64,000 nt of DNA from assembly GCA_963821025.1 (NCBI GenBank), contig CAWGCG010000004.1:124001-188000 (forward strand). Reading direction: 5' to 3'. This document shows, piece after piece, positions 9,306-18,169 of the stretch (positions are counted from its first letter, which is position 1; each line of letters starts with the position of its first letter). This DNA comes from WHSW01 sp963821025. GTDB lineage: Bacteria; Actinomycetota; Thermoleophilia; Solirubrobacterales; 70-9. A program made the position numbers and the translations under genes. The notes beneath the pieces were generated by a model that searched no databases, was not told where the DNA came from, and saw only the letters and a list, made by a program, of their open reading frames with translations.

Positions 9306-9353
9306 CGATCGCGCCGCGCCCGCCCAAGGCGCTGAGGCAGCTAGGTTGACCGC

Positions 9354-9917
9354 GTGAGCGACGTCGCCGGCGCCCGTGAGACCCTGATCGCAGAGTTGCG
9401 CGAGCACGCACTGGTGCTCGGCGAGGTCACCCTCTCGAGTGGACAGCAGGCCGACTACTACGTCGACGCCCGGCGAGCGCTGCTGCGCCCGGCCGGGTTT
9501 CTCGCCGCGGGGCAACTGATCGCTGCGGCCGCCGTCCGCCGCGGAGCCGAGGCCGTCGGCGGCCCGGTGATGGCGGCGATCCCGCTCGCCTGCGCTGCGA
9601 TCGCGGCCCCCAACGGCGACGCGCTGGTCGGCTTCTTCGTCCGCAAGGAGCGCAAGCAACACGGCCTCCAGCGCTGGGTCGAGGGCCCGGTGGACGCCGG
9701 GACCAAGGTGCTCGTGGTCGAGGACACGGTGACCACCGGTGGCTCAACGATCTCGGCGATCGAGCGGATCCGTGCGCAGGACCTCGAGATCGTCGGCGGG
9801 CTCTGTGTCGTCGACCGACTCGCCGGCGGCGGCGAGGCGATCGCCGCGGCGCTGGCGGCGCCGTTCGAGGCGCTGACCACGATCGACGACATCCACCCCG
9901 ACCGCAGCGACCGGTAG
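9354..9917 (+). CDS. pyrE: Orotate phosphoribosyltransferase
   Basis: This 187-residue enzyme transfers phosphoribose from PRPP to orotate in pyrimidine synthesis. The PRPP-binding signature VLVVEDTVTTGGST is near residue 118, and an N-terminal substrate region YYVDARRALLRPAGF matches PyrE. A VRKERKQHGLQRWVEG loop carries the catalytic Lys/His flexible segment. GTG 9354 is the start. No other pyr genes are adjacent. Confidence 0.93.
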   Translation: MSDVAGARETLIAELREHALVLGEVTLSSGQQADYYVDARRALLRPAGFLAAGQLIAAAAVRRGAEAVGGPVMAAIPLACAAIAAPNGDALVGFFVRKERKQHGLQRWVEGPVDAGTKVLVVEDTVTTGGSTISAIERIRAQDLEIVGGLCVVDRLAGGGEAIAAALAAPFEALTTIDDIHPDRSDR

Positions 9918-9924
9918 CGCCTCG

Positions 9925-10737
9925 CTAGACGGCCGCCCGCGCGACCGGCGTCAACCGCAGCCGCGAGGGCAGGAACGGAACCACGGCGCGCTTCACGTAC
10001 TCGGCGCCGCCGGTTACCAGGGCGCGCCGGACGACCTGCGGCGGCAGCCGCGAGAACCCGTACTGGCTGCGGATCGGCTCCGGCAGCAGGGTGATGGTGA
10101 CGAAGTTGACCGCCTCCACCAGCGGGCGGGCCGCCAGCGGCACGGGCGGCTCGAGCACGATCTCGCGGGCGCGCTCGCGGGCCCAGTCGGTGATCAGCAG
10201 CCGGTCGCCGTCGAGCATCTCGCGGCGGTAGCGGTCGAGCTGGACCAGCGAGGCCGGCATCGTCGACCGCTGCAGGCCGAAGAGCTCGCCGACGACCTTG
10301 TAGTCCTCCCAGAGCTCGGCCTCGCGCGCCCGAGAGAGCCGCCCGACGTAGGCGCGGTAGACGACCGCGGCCGAGTCCATCAGCGTGAACAGGACCCAGA
10401 GCAAGAGCTCTGGGTCGTCGGCCCGGTAGGGGGTGCCGGCGGGATACGGCCCGACAGCGTGCTCGAGCTCGCCGTGGACCTTGGCGTGCACCGCGCGAAC
10501 TCGCCTGGTGATCCGATCGGCGTCCTCGCGGGTGCCGAAGGCGATCGTATCCATCACCTCGGCGGTGCGCGCGAGCCGGTCGTAGGGGTCTTCCATGCCG
10601 GTCGAATGGGCGAGCAGACCGACCACGGCGACCGGGTGAGCCGCCTGCATCAGCAGTGCCCGCGGCCCGTAGAGGGCCAGCGCTCGCTCGCGATGGACGA
10701 GGCGAATCACTGACTCGTCGTCGAAGTATCCGGTCAC
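9925..10737 (-). CDS. MpaB/latex-clearing-protein-like heme oxygenase family protein (DUF2236)
   Basis: The 270-residue protein matches the DUF2236 family, which includes the rubber oxygenase Lcp and fungal MpaB. Diagnostic stretches are ALYGPRALLMQAAHPVAVVG near residue 20, with the conserved His that ligates heme b in Lcp, and RLARTAEVMDTIAFGTREDA. No signal peptide is seen, so it is probably cytoplasmic, unlike secreted Lcp. GTG 10737 is the start. The substrate is unknown; roles in polyisoprenoid or side-chain oxidation are only family-level guesses. Confidence 0.85.
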   Translation of the reverse strand: MTGYFDDESVIRLVHRERALALYGPRALLMQAAHPVAVVGLLAHSTGMEDPYDRLARTAEVMDTIAFGTREDADRITRRVRAVHAKVHGELEHAVGPYPAGTPYRADDPELLLWVLFTLMDSAAVVYRAYVGRLSRAREAELWEDYKVVGELFGLQRSTMPASLVQLDRYRREMLDGDRLLITDWARERAREIVLEPPVPLAARPLVEAVNFVTITLLPEPIRSQYGFSRLPPQVVRRALVTGGAEYVKRAVVPFLPSRLRLTPVARAAV

Positions 10738-10840
10738 GCCGAAAGGTTGACATAGCCGCTGCCTCGCCCCGCCGCCTTACGCTGGCTTGAGGCGGGCGCG
10801 CTTTCGTTTGCGATCACCCCCTCGAGCGAAGGAGCAAACG

Positions 10841-11095
10841 ATGAGCGCCGATGATGCGCGCGAGACCGAGGAAGCCGCCGCAAAGCGGGTACCGCCGCCA
10901 GAGCAGAGCGGGCGACCGGCGCTGGTCCGTCGGCGCTGGACCATCCTCACCTCGGCCCGCAGCGGCGTCGTCATCCTCGCCACCGCCGGCGCGCTGGCGC
11001 TCGGCACCCCCGGGGAGCCCGGCGACGATGGCTCACGCGCGGGCGGCGCGGGCGGTGGCAGCGAGCTCGCGGTCGACGACGACGCTCAGAGCTGA
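10841..11095 (+). CDS. Small hypothetical single-pass membrane protein
   Basis: An 84-residue ORF from ATG 10841 has an excellent GAAGGAG ribosome site 6 nt upstream. It has a charged N-terminus, one hydrophobic stretch (GVVILATAGALALG, about 46-60) and a Gly/Asp-rich tail. Its stop overlaps the end of phoD by 10 bp tail-to-tail. No family is recognised. The strong ribosome site is the main reason to accept it. Confidence 0.6.
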   Translation: MSADDARETEEAAAKRVPPPEQSGRPALVRRRWTILTSARSGVVILATAGALALGTPGEPGDDGSRAGGAGGGSELAVDDDAQS

Positions 11096-12702
11096 CGCAG
11101 CGACGGGTCGCCCGAGAGCACCTGAAAGCTCGCCAGCGGGACGGCCCGGCTTCCCGGCGTGAGCGCGTCGACCGCCTTGAACTCCGCTCGCAGCTCGTGC
11201 TTGCTCGCGGTGAGCACGCAGTAGCCGCGGCGATCGAGTTCGGCGTATCGGATGTGGGGGTCATTGTCCGGCACCAGCGGCAGGATCTGCGACGAGGGCA
11301 CGCCAAGCGTCTCGGGAAGACCGAGCGAGGTGGCCGAGCCGCCGACCAGCTCGACCCCGACCGGGGTGCCGCCACGGCGACCGGTGGTGGTCACGTCGCC
11401 GGCGATAAAAGTGTGAATGTCGCCGGTGAGCGCGGTCAGGTTGCTGACCCCGGCGCCGACGAAGTGCTCGAGGATCTCGCGGCGCTCGGCCGCATAGCCA
11501 TCCCACTGGTCCTGGCTGGCCGCCTGGCCGGCGGGGAGGTCGAGGCTCATCACCATCACCTCGCTCCCCCACAGCTTCCAGCGCGCGCGTGAGCCGGCGA
11601 CCGCCCGCTTGAACCACGACTTCTGCTCTGCTCCGAGCATGGTTCGCCCGGGAAGCTCGTTCTCGGGGCAGGCGACGAGCTGGGCGTCCTTGCAGGGCTG
11701 CGGGTCGCGGTACTGGCGCTGGTCGGTGAGGAAGAGCTCGGCGATCGAGCCGAGTCCGAGCGAGCCGTAGATCGCGTTCGGGTCGCGCCGGCTCTGGATC
11801 CTCGGCATCGCCTCGAAGAAGGCTCGGTAGCCGTTTGCCCGCCGCTCGCCGAACGGCACCCGCCGCGGGTCGCCGTTGTTCTCCAGCGACGGGTCGGGCT
11901 GGCTCGAGTCGGCCGTGTCGCCGGCGTAGTTGTTCTCGACCTCGTGGTCGTCCCAGACAGAGACCATCGGGTAGCTCGCCTGCAGCTTCTGCAGGCCGCG
12001 ATCGGTCTGGTAGAGCCGGTACTTCTGGCGGTACTCGGCCAGCGTCTGCACATTGCCGTCGCCGTTGACGCCGGTGGTGTCGATCCGGTCGGCGGGACCG
12101 CCGCGGTGGGAGCCGCGCTCATAGATGTAGTCGCCGAGGCAGATCACCAGATCGAGGTCGGGCTCGCGGGCGAGGGCGGCCTGGGCGTTGAAGTAGCCCG
12201 CCTGGTAGTTCTGGCACGAGTAGAAGCCGATCCGAACCGGCTGCTTGGAGTCCGGCGGTGGCAGGGTGCGAAAGCGCCCGACGCGCGAATCGCGATCCTT
12301 GGTCGCGAAGCGATAGAAGTACTCGCGCCCGGGCTCGAGCCCGGCCACGCGGTCGTGGACGGTGAAGTCCGGTCCGGCCTCGGCGCGCACGTGCCGTCGC
12401 TCGACCAGCCTGTGAAAGCGCTTGTCGGTCGCAACCTCGAGGCTGACGCGCGAGGTGCGCTCGAGCTCCGAGACACGGGTCCAGAGGGTGATCGCGCGAG
12501 GCGAAGGGAAGCCTGCCGCCACCCCGTGGGCGAAGCGACCGTCGCGGGCGAGCGGCGTCGCGCGCTGTCGCGCGAGGGCGACGTAGTTGATCGGCGCGAC
12601 CAGCGCCGCCCCGCCGGCGACGCCCCCGACCAGCAGCTCCCGCCGGCGCAATCCGCGCTTTTCGCCGGCGGCGGCCAAGGACGAGCAGACTATCCGTGCC
12701 AC
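11086..12702 (-). CDS. phoD: PhoD-family alkaline phosphatase/phosphodiesterase
   Basis: The 538-residue secreted phosphatase starts at GTG 12702, with GGAG 5 nt upstream. The head carries a twin-arginine-like signal GLRRRELLVGG. The PhoD N-terminal beta domain (about 70-150) is followed by the metallophosphatase core: FYSCQNYQAGYFNA, DLVICLGDYIYERG, VSVWDDHEVENNYAGD and TALTGDIHTFIAGD. PhoD hydrolyses phosphomono- and diesters outside the membrane using Ca2+/Fe3+. It is divergent from the MFS gene, with 59 bp between starts. Confidence 0.93.
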   Translation of the reverse strand: MARIVCSSLAAAGEKRGLRRRELLVGGVAGGAALVAPINYVALARQRATPLARDGRFAHGVAAGFPSPRAITLWTRVSELERTSRVSLEVATDKRFHRLVERRHVRAEAGPDFTVHDRVAGLEPGREYFYRFATKDRDSRVGRFRTLPPPDSKQPVRIGFYSCQNYQAGYFNAQAALAREPDLDLVICLGDYIYERGSHRGGPADRIDTTGVNGDGNVQTLAEYRQKYRLYQTDRGLQKLQASYPMVSVWDDHEVENNYAGDTADSSQPDPSLENNGDPRRVPFGERRANGYRAFFEAMPRIQSRRDPNAIYGSLGLGSIAELFLTDQRQYRDPQPCKDAQLVACPENELPGRTMLGAEQKSWFKRAVAGSRARWKLWGSEVMVMSLDLPAGQAASQDQWDGYAAERREILEHFVGAGVSNLTALTGDIHTFIAGDVTTTGRRGGTPVGVELVGGSATSLGLPETLGVPSSQILPLVPDNDPHIRYAELDRRGYCVLTASKHELRAEFKAVDALTPGSRAVPLASFQVLSGDPSLRQL

Positions 12703-12761
12703 GGCTGCTCCGGCGTCGTGCGGCCCAGAATTCGCGCGCAGGCGCCCACTAACTTCAATCA

Positions 12762-14030
12762 ATGATGCCGACCCCCCGCTCGATCCAGCGCACCTACTAC
12801 CTGCTGATGCTCGGAAACACGCTCGCGGCATCGTTCATCTGGGGAATCAACACGATCTTCCTCCTCGACGCCGGTCTCTCCAACCTGGAGGCGTTCGCCG
12901 CCAACGCCTTCTTCACCGCCGGGATGGTGGTGTTCGAGGTGCCGACGGGGATCGTGGCCGACACGATCGGGCGCCGGGTCTCCTACCTGCTCGGCACGGT
13001 GACCCTGAGCGCATCGACCGTGCTCTATGTGCTGCTCTGGCAACTCGAGGCTCCGTTCTGGCAATGGGCGGTCGCCTCGATGCTGCTCGGGCTCGGCTTC
13101 ACCTTCTTCTCCGGTGCGGTCGAGGCCTGGCTGGTCGACGCGCTCACCGCCACCGGTTTCACCGGCGAGCTCGAGTCGGTCTTCGGCCGCGGGCAGGTGG
13201 TCACCGGAGCGGCGATGCTGAGCGGCTCGCTGGCCGGTGGGTTGATCGCCGCCCAGACCAATCTCGGAGTCCCCTTCCTGCTCCGCGGCCTGGTCTTGTT
13301 CGTGATGTTCATCGTTGCCTACAGGCTGATGCACGACGTCGGCTTCACTCCCGAGAAGGGCGGCCGGCCGCTGGCCGAGATGCGGAAGGTCGCCTCCGCA
13401 TCGATCGACTACGGCTGGCGGGTGCCCGCGGTCAAGTGGCTGATGGTCGAGGCGCTGTTCACCGGCGGGGTCGGCATCTATGCCTTCTATGCCCTACAGC
13501 CCTACCTGCTCGAGCTCTACGGCGATCCCGAGGCCTACCAGATCGCCGGCCTGGTGGCCGCGATCATCGCCGGCGCGCAGATCCTCGGTGGAGTCGCGGC
13601 ACCTCGGATCCGGCGCCTGTTTCACCGCCGAACCTCGGCGCTGATCGGAATCGCGGCGCTGAGCTCGGGCACCTTGGCACTGATCGGGGTCGTCGAGGAC
13701 TTCTGGGCGGTGGTCGGGTTGATCGTCGTCTGGGGGCTGATGTTCGCGGCCACGATGCCGATTCGCCAGACCTACCTCAACGGGCTGATCCCGTCGCGCC
13801 AGCGCGCGACCATCCTCTCCTTCGACTCGCTGATGAGCTCGAGCGGCGGCGTCTGGGCCCAGCCGGTGCTCGGCAAGGCGGCCGACGCGCTCGGATATCC
13901 CCCGACCTACCTGATGGGAGCCGGGATCTCAGTCCTGGCGCTGCCCTTCCTAGCCCTCTCAAGGCGGCAGAATGCCCCCGCCGACACGGTCGAGGTGATC
14001 GACGACGAGGTGGCCCCCCAGCCGGCCTGA
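12762..14030 (+). CDS. Major facilitator superfamily transporter
   Basis: The 422-residue protein has about twelve membrane helices. The MFS loop 2-3 motif appears as GIVADTIGRRVSYLLG near residue 65, and a weaker repeat follows helix 8. Starts at ATG 12762 and 12765 are equally possible. It is a proton- or gradient-driven carrier of unknown substrate, possibly drug efflux. It ends 19 bp before the tRNA-Arg 3' end. Confidence 0.88.
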   Translation: MMPTPRSIQRTYYLLMLGNTLAASFIWGINTIFLLDAGLSNLEAFAANAFFTAGMVVFEVPTGIVADTIGRRVSYLLGTVTLSASTVLYVLLWQLEAPFWQWAVASMLLGLGFTFFSGAVEAWLVDALTATGFTGELESVFGRGQVVTGAAMLSGSLAGGLIAAQTNLGVPFLLRGLVLFVMFIVAYRLMHDVGFTPEKGGRPLAEMRKVASASIDYGWRVPAVKWLMVEALFTGGVGIYAFYALQPYLLELYGDPEAYQIAGLVAAIIAGAQILGGVAAPRIRRLFHRRTSALIGIAALSSGTLALIGVVEDFWAVVGLIVVWGLMFAATMPIRQTYLNGLIPSRQRATILSFDSLMSSSGGVWAQPVLGKAADALGYPPTYLMGAGISVLALPFLALSRRQNAPADTVEVIDDEVAPQPA

Positions 14031-14048
14031 CGCGGGTCGAGCCGTCGA

Positions 14049-14147
<99 letters not shown>

Positions 14148-14219
14148 CGCGGTTCCCGAGCTATGGCTCGAGGTCGCAGGCTTTGCGAGACTCCACGCCA
14201 CATCCTCAATGCCGGCAGG

Positions 14220-15071
14220 CTAGCTTCGGTCTTGGTAAAGCCGCGCCCTCTCGACTGCCGCTGACGCCATCTGCGCGAGATGAACGAGAGCGGACTGGTC
14301 GTCCTCAGTGAACTCTCCCTCTTGCTTGTCGAAGAGTTGGATAGCCCCCATCGCGCTGCCGTCGAGAGCCGTCAGCGGTGCCGCCAGCCATCCCCGGAGC
14401 GGCGCGTCGCCGGCAGCGGTGGTGAATTGGGTCATGTCAGCCAGTTGCTCGCCGGTGATCCGCACGACCCCGCCGCTACGCCGAATGAACTCATAGACCG
14501 CGAACAGGTCGAGCCACTGGACGAGAGCCGTCCACCGTCGGTCGGCTGCGGAGTAGGAAGCACCCTCGGCGATCCGGGGCCGACCTTCGGCCGCCACGGT
14601 CGCCAGGCAGCACTCGGCGCCCACCAGTTCGCGTGCCTGTTCGGCCACCAGCCGCAGCATCTCCCCGAGCGAGTCGGACGCGTTCAGGGCGAGAGATGCA
14701 TCGGCCAGGAAGCTCGACAGCTGACGCGACATCTCCGTCTGGCGGCGCTCGAGCCGGGCGGCCTCGCGCACCTCCCCGAATCCGCGCTGAACCATCTCGA
14801 ACGAGGAGAGGCTCTCGAGGAAGAAGTCGCCAGCCGCGCGGATCAACTGCTGCGTCTCCTCCGAGCCGTAGACCCCCGCCGACGCCGTGAGCATGGCCTG
14901 GTGGTGGGCAACCGCGAGATCGAGCACGCTCAGTGGCCGTTTCACTGCTTCGCGTCCCAGCTCGTAGGCGGCCCGAAGCGATCGCTCGCTCGGATCATGC
15001 AGATAGGCGGTGAGAGCGGCCGCATAGGCCGCTCGGAACGGCCCCACTCGAGGGCCGCCGCCCTCGTTCAC
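14220..15071 (-). CDS. RsbU_N-GAF sensor protein of the Rsb stress module
   Basis: The 283-residue protein has an N-terminal helical domain resembling the RsbU N-terminal domain that binds RsbT (FRAAYAAALTAYLHDPSERSL...ELGREAV, about 11-85). A short helix and a GAF domain follow (about 125-280, LSSFLADASLALNASDSLGEMLRLV). RsbU normally carries a PP2C phosphatase C-terminal to this region; here that part is absent and a separate PP2C-like protein is encoded immediately upstream. It overlaps that gene by 4 bp and is last in the minus-strand unit. I infer a signal-sensing partner of the RsbT homologue. Confidence 0.75.
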   Translation of the reverse strand: MNEGGGPRVGPFRAAYAAALTAYLHDPSERSLRAAYELGREAVKRPLSVLDLAVAHHQAMLTASAGVYGSEETQQLIRAAGDFFLESLSSFEMVQRGFGEVREAARLERRQTEMSRQLSSFLADASLALNASDSLGEMLRLVAEQARELVGAECCLATVAAEGRPRIAEGASYSAADRRWTALVQWLDLFAVYEFIRRSGGVVRITGEQLADMTQFTTAAGDAPLRGWLAAPLTALDGSAMGAIQLFDKQEGEFTEDDQSALVHLAQMASAAVERARLYQDRS

Positions 15072-15688
15072 GCCGGCGCGCCGAGGTAACGGAGCGCGAT
15101 TACCAGGGCGTCATCGTTAGGTTTCCAGTGAGCCGCGAGGATTCGCTCGCTGATCGCCTGCGTTGAGCCCGAGACGTCGAGCGACTCCCCGAAGGAGGCT
15201 TCGATCCCATCGGTGGCGAGGACCACCACGTCGCCGGGTCGAACCGCAAGCGCCGCCGTTCTCAGGCTCGGCAACTCGTGTCCGGGGACTCCGTTCGCGA
15301 GCGCCAGAGAGCCCTTCGGCCGCCTCGCCGACGGATCGCCGCTCATCACTCGTCCCTCGACGCTGCCGACGCCGAGCCAGGTCATCGTTCCGTTAGCGGG
15401 CGAGACGAATACGAGGCTGATCGCAGCGCCGCGAGTCGCCCTCAGTGCGCTGTGACACTGCTTCGTCAGTCGAATCAGATCGTCGCCGGGCCATTCGCGT
15501 AGGACCGCGCCGGCCTTCTCGGCAGCGTGCGCGGCCTCGCTACCGTGCCCGAGGCCGTCGATCGCGGCAATCAGCGCACCCTGGGGCAGCAGGGCGATGA
15601 CGGCCAGGTCACCGTTCGTGGCTTCGCCGCGCCGGGACCTCGTCGCCATTCCCCACTCGACCGCTTCGTCTGTCGCGCTCTCAACCAC
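15068..15688 (-). CDS. rsbX: PP2C-type (SpoIIE/RsbX-like) serine phosphatase
   Basis: From GTG 15688 (206 residues) the product is a stand-alone PP2C/SpoIIE-family domain with AAIDGLGHGSEAAHAA (metal-binding Asp-Gly), VVLATDGIEASFG and a terminal NDDALVIALRY. A stand-alone domain of this size next to rsbT resembles RsbX, which dephosphorylates RsbS/RsbR to reset the stressosome. The start overlaps the rsbT stop by 8 bp, with GAGGAG upstream. A start 12 codons further upstream is possible but would overlap rsbT more. Using RsbU_N-GAF as its partner is an alternative role. Confidence 0.78.
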   Translation of the reverse strand: MVESATDEAVEWGMATRSRRGEATNGDLAVIALLPQGALIAAIDGLGHGSEAAHAAEKAGAVLREWPGDDLIRLTKQCHSALRATRGAAISLVFVSPANGTMTWLGVGSVEGRVMSGDPSARRPKGSLALANGVPGHELPSLRTAALAVRPGDVVVLATDGIEASFGESLDVSGSTQAISERILAAHWKPNDDALVIALRYLGAPA

Positions 15689-16127
15689 GTCGTCTGCGCT
15701 CCTCGCGCAGCCTCGACAGCTCATCGCGAAATCTCCACTTCTTCATAGTCACGGTCGTCCCCGTCTCGGCATCCGACGAGATCTGGAACTCATCCATGAG
15801 GCGCCGGGCGCCCGGGAGCCCGAGGCCGAGCCCGGCCCTGCCGCTGTACTCGTCGCGCAGCGCCGCCTCGAGGTCTCGGATGCCCGCCCCGGCATCGCGC
15901 GCGATCACGGCGAGCCCGTAGCGACTGGGCTCGTCAAGCGGTTTCAGAACGATCTCGCCGGAGCCCACGTGCACGACGATGTTGCGAGCGACCTCCGAGA
16001 TCGCGGTCGCGATCAGGGTGGGGTCGGGTCGGGGAAAGCCGAGCCGTTCAGCCATCGCGCGCCCTTCTGCGCGCGCTGCCACCAGATCTGCATCGGCGTT
16101 GATCGGCACGCGGACTTCATCGTCCAT
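15681..16127 (-). CDS. rsbT: RsbT-type serine kinase/switch protein
   Basis: The 148-residue GHKL-fold anti-sigma-type kinase carries the N-box ISEVARNIVVHVGSGEI near residue 44, G1 box DAGAGI and G2-like GRAGLGLGLPGARRLMDEF. In stressosomes RsbT phosphorylates RsbR and RsbS, is released, and then activates the phosphatase RsbU. It lies directly after rsbS with an 11-bp overlap, the classical rsbR-rsbS-rsbT order. Confidence 0.88.
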   Translation of the reverse strand: MDDEVRVPINADADLVAARAEGRAMAERLGFPRPDPTLIATAISEVARNIVVHVGSGEIVLKPLDEPSRYGLAVIARDAGAGIRDLEAALRDEYSGRAGLGLGLPGARRLMDEFQISSDAETGTTVTMKKWRFRDELSRLREERRRRG

Positions 16128-16491
16128 TCACGGCGTCTCCCGAGATCAGACGATCGAGCAGCGCTTTGGCCGCATCCAGATCGAGAGCCACGCGCAGCGG
16201 CTCCAGGTTCAAGCGGAACTGCACCATCGCGATCGCCACGTCGGGTTGGATGCCGACGATCACGGTCTCGGCACCGCGCAGCTTTGCGGTGATCACGATC
16301 GAGCGAAGCGCTCTGGCCACGAAGGAGTCAATCACCTCGAGCGCGGCGACGTCGATGACGATTCCGTGGGCACGACGCTTCCCGACCAGCTCGGACAGCT
16401 CTTGTCGGAGCTCTAAGACTTCGGTGTCGGAAAGGTCGGACTGAATCGAGGCGATGAGATAGTCGCCCTGCTTGAGGATTGCTACCGACAT
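16117..16491 (-). CDS. rsbS: RsbS-type STAS scaffold protein
   Basis: The 124-residue STAS-domain protein (MSVAILKQGDYLIASIQSDL) has the RsbS-like phosphorylation segment AALEVIDSFVARALRSI, with the conserved Ser near residue 60. RsbS forms the stressosome core with RsbR and sequesters RsbT until phosphorylated. Its position between rsbR and rsbT supports the role. A 13-bp gap separates it from rsbR. Confidence 0.88.
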   Translation of the reverse strand: MSVAILKQGDYLIASIQSDLSDTEVLELRQELSELVGKRRAHGIVIDVAALEVIDSFVARALRSIVITAKLRGAETVIVGIQPDVAIAMVQFRLNLEPLRVALDLDAAKALLDRLISGDAVNGR

Positions 16492-16504
16492 CCGGCAGCG
16501 ATCA

Positions 16505-17500
16505 CTAGCCCTCGTCGTCGCGGGCCGGCTCGCTCGAGTCTCCGATCTCGGCCCTGTAGCCGGCGACCCGCTCGGCCTCCTCCAGCCCTCCTTGGAGATC
16601 GCCGACGGTCTTCATCATGCCGAGATCTACGCCGAGGTCGACGATCGTCTGGGCGATCTCCGATGACAGGCCGGTGAGGATCACGCTCGCCCCCATCAGC
16701 CGCGATGCTTCGACGGTCTGCACGAGATGGTTGGCCACGGTGCGGTCGATCGTCGCGACTCCGGTGATGTCGATGACCACGACCCGGGCGCGATTCTCCT
16801 GGATCGATCCGAGAAGCTGCTCGGTGAGCTGGCGGGCCCGTGAAGAGTCGAGGACACCGATGATCGGCAGGATCAGCAGCCGTTCGCGCAGTTGGAGCAC
16901 CGGCGTCGACAGCTCCCTCAACGATTCCTGTTGCTCGTTGATGACCCGCTCGCGCTCCTCGACGAAGCTCACTCCGACCGTCACTGCTATCCGATTGGCC
17001 GCCGGCTCGTAGGCGTCGAGAATGCGGTTGAGGAGGTCGAGATCTTCCTGATACTTCGTGAACAGAGAACGCGCAAGCACGTCCCGTAGGAGGAGCACTA
17101 TGCCGAGGACCTCGTGCGTCTCGACGCCCCGAGGGATGATTCGCTCCGAGAGCTCACGCGCATAGGTCTGCAGGGTCTCGATGCTCCCGGTCTCCAACGC
17201 ATCGACGTAGTTGTCGTAGACCTCGGTTGCCTCGGAAAAGATCTCCTCCTCGGACATCACGCTGAGTAGCTCCGCCTCGCTGATGCGACGCGCCCATTCT
17301 TCCCGCAAGTCGGTTCGGGTCTGTCGCAGGTACTCCACCAGCTCCTGCAAGAGCGGACTGGTGTCCTCGGGGCTCTCGGCGGGCTGACCGTTGGTTCGCT
17401 GATCCGACTCCTCGTCTGTAGCCGGCCGATCGGACTCCTGATCCATCGCGTCCTCCTCGGGTTGGGGTGGCCGCTCAGCGGCGGGCTCATGCTCGCTCAT
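16505..17500 (-). CDS. rsbR: RsbR-type stressosome sensor (N-terminal globin-like plus STAS domain)
   Basis: From ATG 17500 the protein has 331 residues: an acidic low-complexity head (about 1-45), a helical RsbR N-terminal domain (about 50-200), a linker helix VINEQQESLRELSTPVLQLRE typical of RsbR proteins, then a STAS domain to about 315. A conserved Thr in VATIDRTVANHL is the expected RsbT phosphorylation site. The start overlaps the tetR stop as ATGA, so the two are translationally coupled. It probably senses a stress input and controls RsbT release. Confidence 0.87.
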   Translation of the reverse strand: MSEHEPAAERPPQPEEDAMDQESDRPATDEESDQRTNGQPAESPEDTSPLLQELVEYLRQTRTDLREEWARRISEAELLSVMSEEEIFSEATEVYDNYVDALETGSIETLQTYARELSERIIPRGVETHEVLGIVLLLRDVLARSLFTKYQEDLDLLNRILDAYEPAANRIAVTVGVSFVEERERVINEQQESLRELSTPVLQLRERLLILPIIGVLDSSRARQLTEQLLGSIQENRARVVVIDITGVATIDRTVANHLVQTVEASRLMGASVILTGLSSEIAQTIVDLGVDLGMMKTVGDLQGGLEEAERVAGYRAEIGDSSEPARDDEG

Positions 17501-18072
17501 CGAAGTCGTGGGCCGCGGGCACGCGCGCCGTCGACGAACAAACCGCTGACGGTGGCAATCATGTCCTCTTTGCCGAGCGGCGGCGCGGATGAGAGGAGGC
17601 CGACGATCAAACCGACCAGGGAATCGGTCAGCCGAGAGCTTGCGATGTCGTCGCGGAAGTCCCCACTGCCCTGACCGCGCTCGAACAGTCGGCGGAGCGG
17701 CCGGGCGAGCCCGCGCTCGAAGGGCTCGGGCTCGGATCGCCCCCACTGGCGCGCCAGCAGCACGAAGGAGTCACCGACGTCGACCAGCGCGCGCACGGCG
17801 CGAGCGACCCCTTCCTCGGGGGACACTTCGTCGATCCTGGCGGCGGCCAACCGAGTCTCGGCGTCGGTAGCCGCCACCCGGGCGAGCTCGTCGAAGAGGA
17901 CTTGCCGGCTCGGGAAATATCGATAGACGGTGGCTCGAGCGACGCCGGCTGCCGCGGCCACGTCGTTCATGCTCGCCTGTTCTCCCCGCGCGGCGAACAT
18001 CTCCGCCGCACCATCGAGGATCGCCGCGGTCACTCGCTGCTGTAAGGCTGGTCTTTGCGCAGGTTCTGACAC
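17497..18072 (-). CDS. TetR-family transcriptional repressor
   Basis: The 191-residue regulator has an N-terminal TetR helix-turn-helix (ILDGAAEMFAARGEQASMNDVAAAAGVARATVYRYFPSRQ, about 18-57) and a variable helical ligand domain. It starts at GTG 18072 and leads the rsb operon with a 4-bp overlap onto rsbR. A perfect palindrome at 18102-18129, in the gap to the divergent coiled-coil gene, is the likely operator. It probably represses both directions. The ligand is unknown. Confidence 0.9.
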   Translation of the reverse strand: MSEPAQRPALQQRVTAAILDGAAEMFAARGEQASMNDVAAAAGVARATVYRYFPSRQVLFDELARVAATDAETRLAAARIDEVSPEEGVARAVRALVDVGDSFVLLARQWGRSEPEPFERGLARPLRRLFERGQGSGDFRDDIASSRLTDSLVGLIVGLLSSAPPLGKEDMIATVSGLFVDGARARGPRLR

Positions 18073-18101
18073 CGGGGTCTTCGTTCTAGTCTACGCAGTC
18101 C

Positions 18102-18129
18102 CTTGATGAGATGCTAGTGTCTCATCAAG
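18102..18129. promoter_or_regulatory. Perfect inverted repeat, probable TetR operator
   Basis: Arms CTTGATGAGA (18102-18111) and TCTCATCAAG (18120-18129) are exact reverse complements around an 8-bp spacer. The site lies between the divergent starts at 18072 and 18170, 30 bp from the tetR start. Size and symmetry fit a TetR dimer-pair site. Binding itself is inferred. Confidence 0.75.
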
Positions 18130-18169
18130 AGTCGTCGCTGTCGTAGATCTCAGAAGAAGGGTTGGAACC

